Shown here one piece after another: positions 5,474 to 5,958 of a DNA stretch of 5,958 nucleotides (the stretch's first letter is position 1; every line of letters starts with the position of its first letter). The position numbers and the translations under genes were made by a program. Under the pieces are notes generated by a model. That model had not been told where the DNA came from. It did not search any database and saw only the letters and a list, made by a program, of their open reading frames with translations. Origin of the DNA: Nitrososphaerales archaeon TH526 (GTDB taxonomy: Archaea; Thermoproteota; Nitrososphaeria; Nitrososphaerales; Nitrososphaeraceae); contig JAATVR010000747.1 of the NCBI GenBank assembly GCA_014523665.1, positions 1 through 5,958 of the forward strand. Direction: 5' to 3'.

Positions 5474-5958
5474 ATGAATTTAGTTATTCGGCCCATAGAG
5501 TATAGTGATGCAGAGAGCTGCGGCAAGATTGGATATGAAGCGCACAAAGCTATTTCTTCCGCTCACGGCTATCCTTCTGAGCAGCCTTCTGAAGATTTTG
5601 GGATAGGGCTTATCAAAAGCCTTCTAGACAATCCAAATTCATGGGGCGTTTTAGCAGAGCGACAAGGTGAGATATTAGGAAGCATATTTCTTCATGAATT
5701 TCCGCCTTCGCCTGTGGCAGTAATTGGCCCTCTTACAGTCCATCCTTGTGCTGAGGGTGGAGGTATAGGTAGAATGTTGATGGATGCTGCTCTTACTCAG
5801 GCCAATAAACAAAACCATGACCAGGTTAGATTAGTACAGTCGCCAAGTCATATTCGTTCCTTTGTATTGTATACAAAGTGTGGATTTACCCTTCGTGAGC
5901 CTTTATTTCTAATGCAAAGACAGCCCCTAAAGAAGAGCGACAATAATACAAGTAGCAC
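5474..5958 (+). CDS. GNAT family N-acetyltransferase, N-terminal part (runs off right edge)
   Basis: An acetyl-CoA-dependent acyltransferase; the acceptor is unknown. The 161 codons present hold one full GNAT fold: strand 1 LVIRPIEYSDAESCGKIGYE (residues 3-22), strands 2-3 WGVLAERQGEILGSIFLHEF (57-76), strand 4 with motif A around VIGPLTVHPCAEGGGIGRML (83-102), and the motif B end SHIRSFVLYTKCGFTLREPL (125-144). The cofactor loop is EGGGIG at 94-99; the usual Gln/Arg at its first position is Glu, while the glycines are kept. The text after LREPLFLMQRQPL continues past the edge. Related proteins of this style that I recall have a second, C-terminal region, so the full length may be near 280-300. 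The ATG directly follows an in-frame TAA, which fixes the start. It lies alone downstream of the pseudogene on the same strand. Confidence 0.9.
   Translation, partial: MNLVIRPIEYSDAESCGKIGYEAHKAISSAHGYPSEQPSEDFGIGLIKSLLDNPNSWGVLAERQGEILGSIFLHEFPPSPVAVIGPLTVHPCAEGGGIGRMLMDAALTQANKQNHDQVRLVQSPSHIRSFVLYTKCGFTLREPLFLMQRQPLKKSDNNTSS

Overview
The window looks like a stretch of an AT-rich archaeal chromosome, most likely an ammonia-oxidising thaumarchaeon of the Nitrososphaerales (Nitrosocosmicus-like). This is inferred from protein style and base composition, not from a search. The clues are a sensor histidine kinase with the H-box context AAHELRTPIQPILGL, a small protein beginning MAATTFLVFYRF, a lipid-kinase-like protein with PSGTRNVLAKSLGLP, weak ribosome-binding sites, and AT-rich boxes placed for leaderless transcripts.

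Layout. On the minus strand, from left to right, are: the N-terminal 371 codons of a sensor histidine kinase (1-1113, runs off the left edge); a 92-residue DUF3303-like alpha/beta-barrel protein (1574-1852); a diacylglycerol/sphingosine-kinase-family protein (2452-3567); and a DUF488-family protein (3920-4294). On the plus strand are a heavily damaged gene (about 4747-5201) and the first 161 codons of a GNAT acetyltransferase (5474 to the right edge). The strand switch lies between about 4311 and 4747. The genes are spaced hundreds of bases apart and do not form an operon. No shared pathway is evident.

The gaps are long, so coding density is only about 55-60 percent, and several gaps carry short protein-like stretches broken by stops and frame changes. 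The clearest relic is at 4933-5201, where a conserved-looking C-terminal region is interrupted by a one-base deletion near 5160. Weaker relics or small ORFs lie at 1150-1319, 1405-1506, 2031-2315 and 3739-3954. Three minus-strand genes have no in-frame ATG at the expected place. Two of these have an out-of-frame ATG just upstream, which could reflect TTG starts, small indels or assembly errors. I see no tRNA, rRNA, CRISPR array, insertion sequence or recognisable new multi-gene system. The interest here is mainly gene decay and start-site questions.
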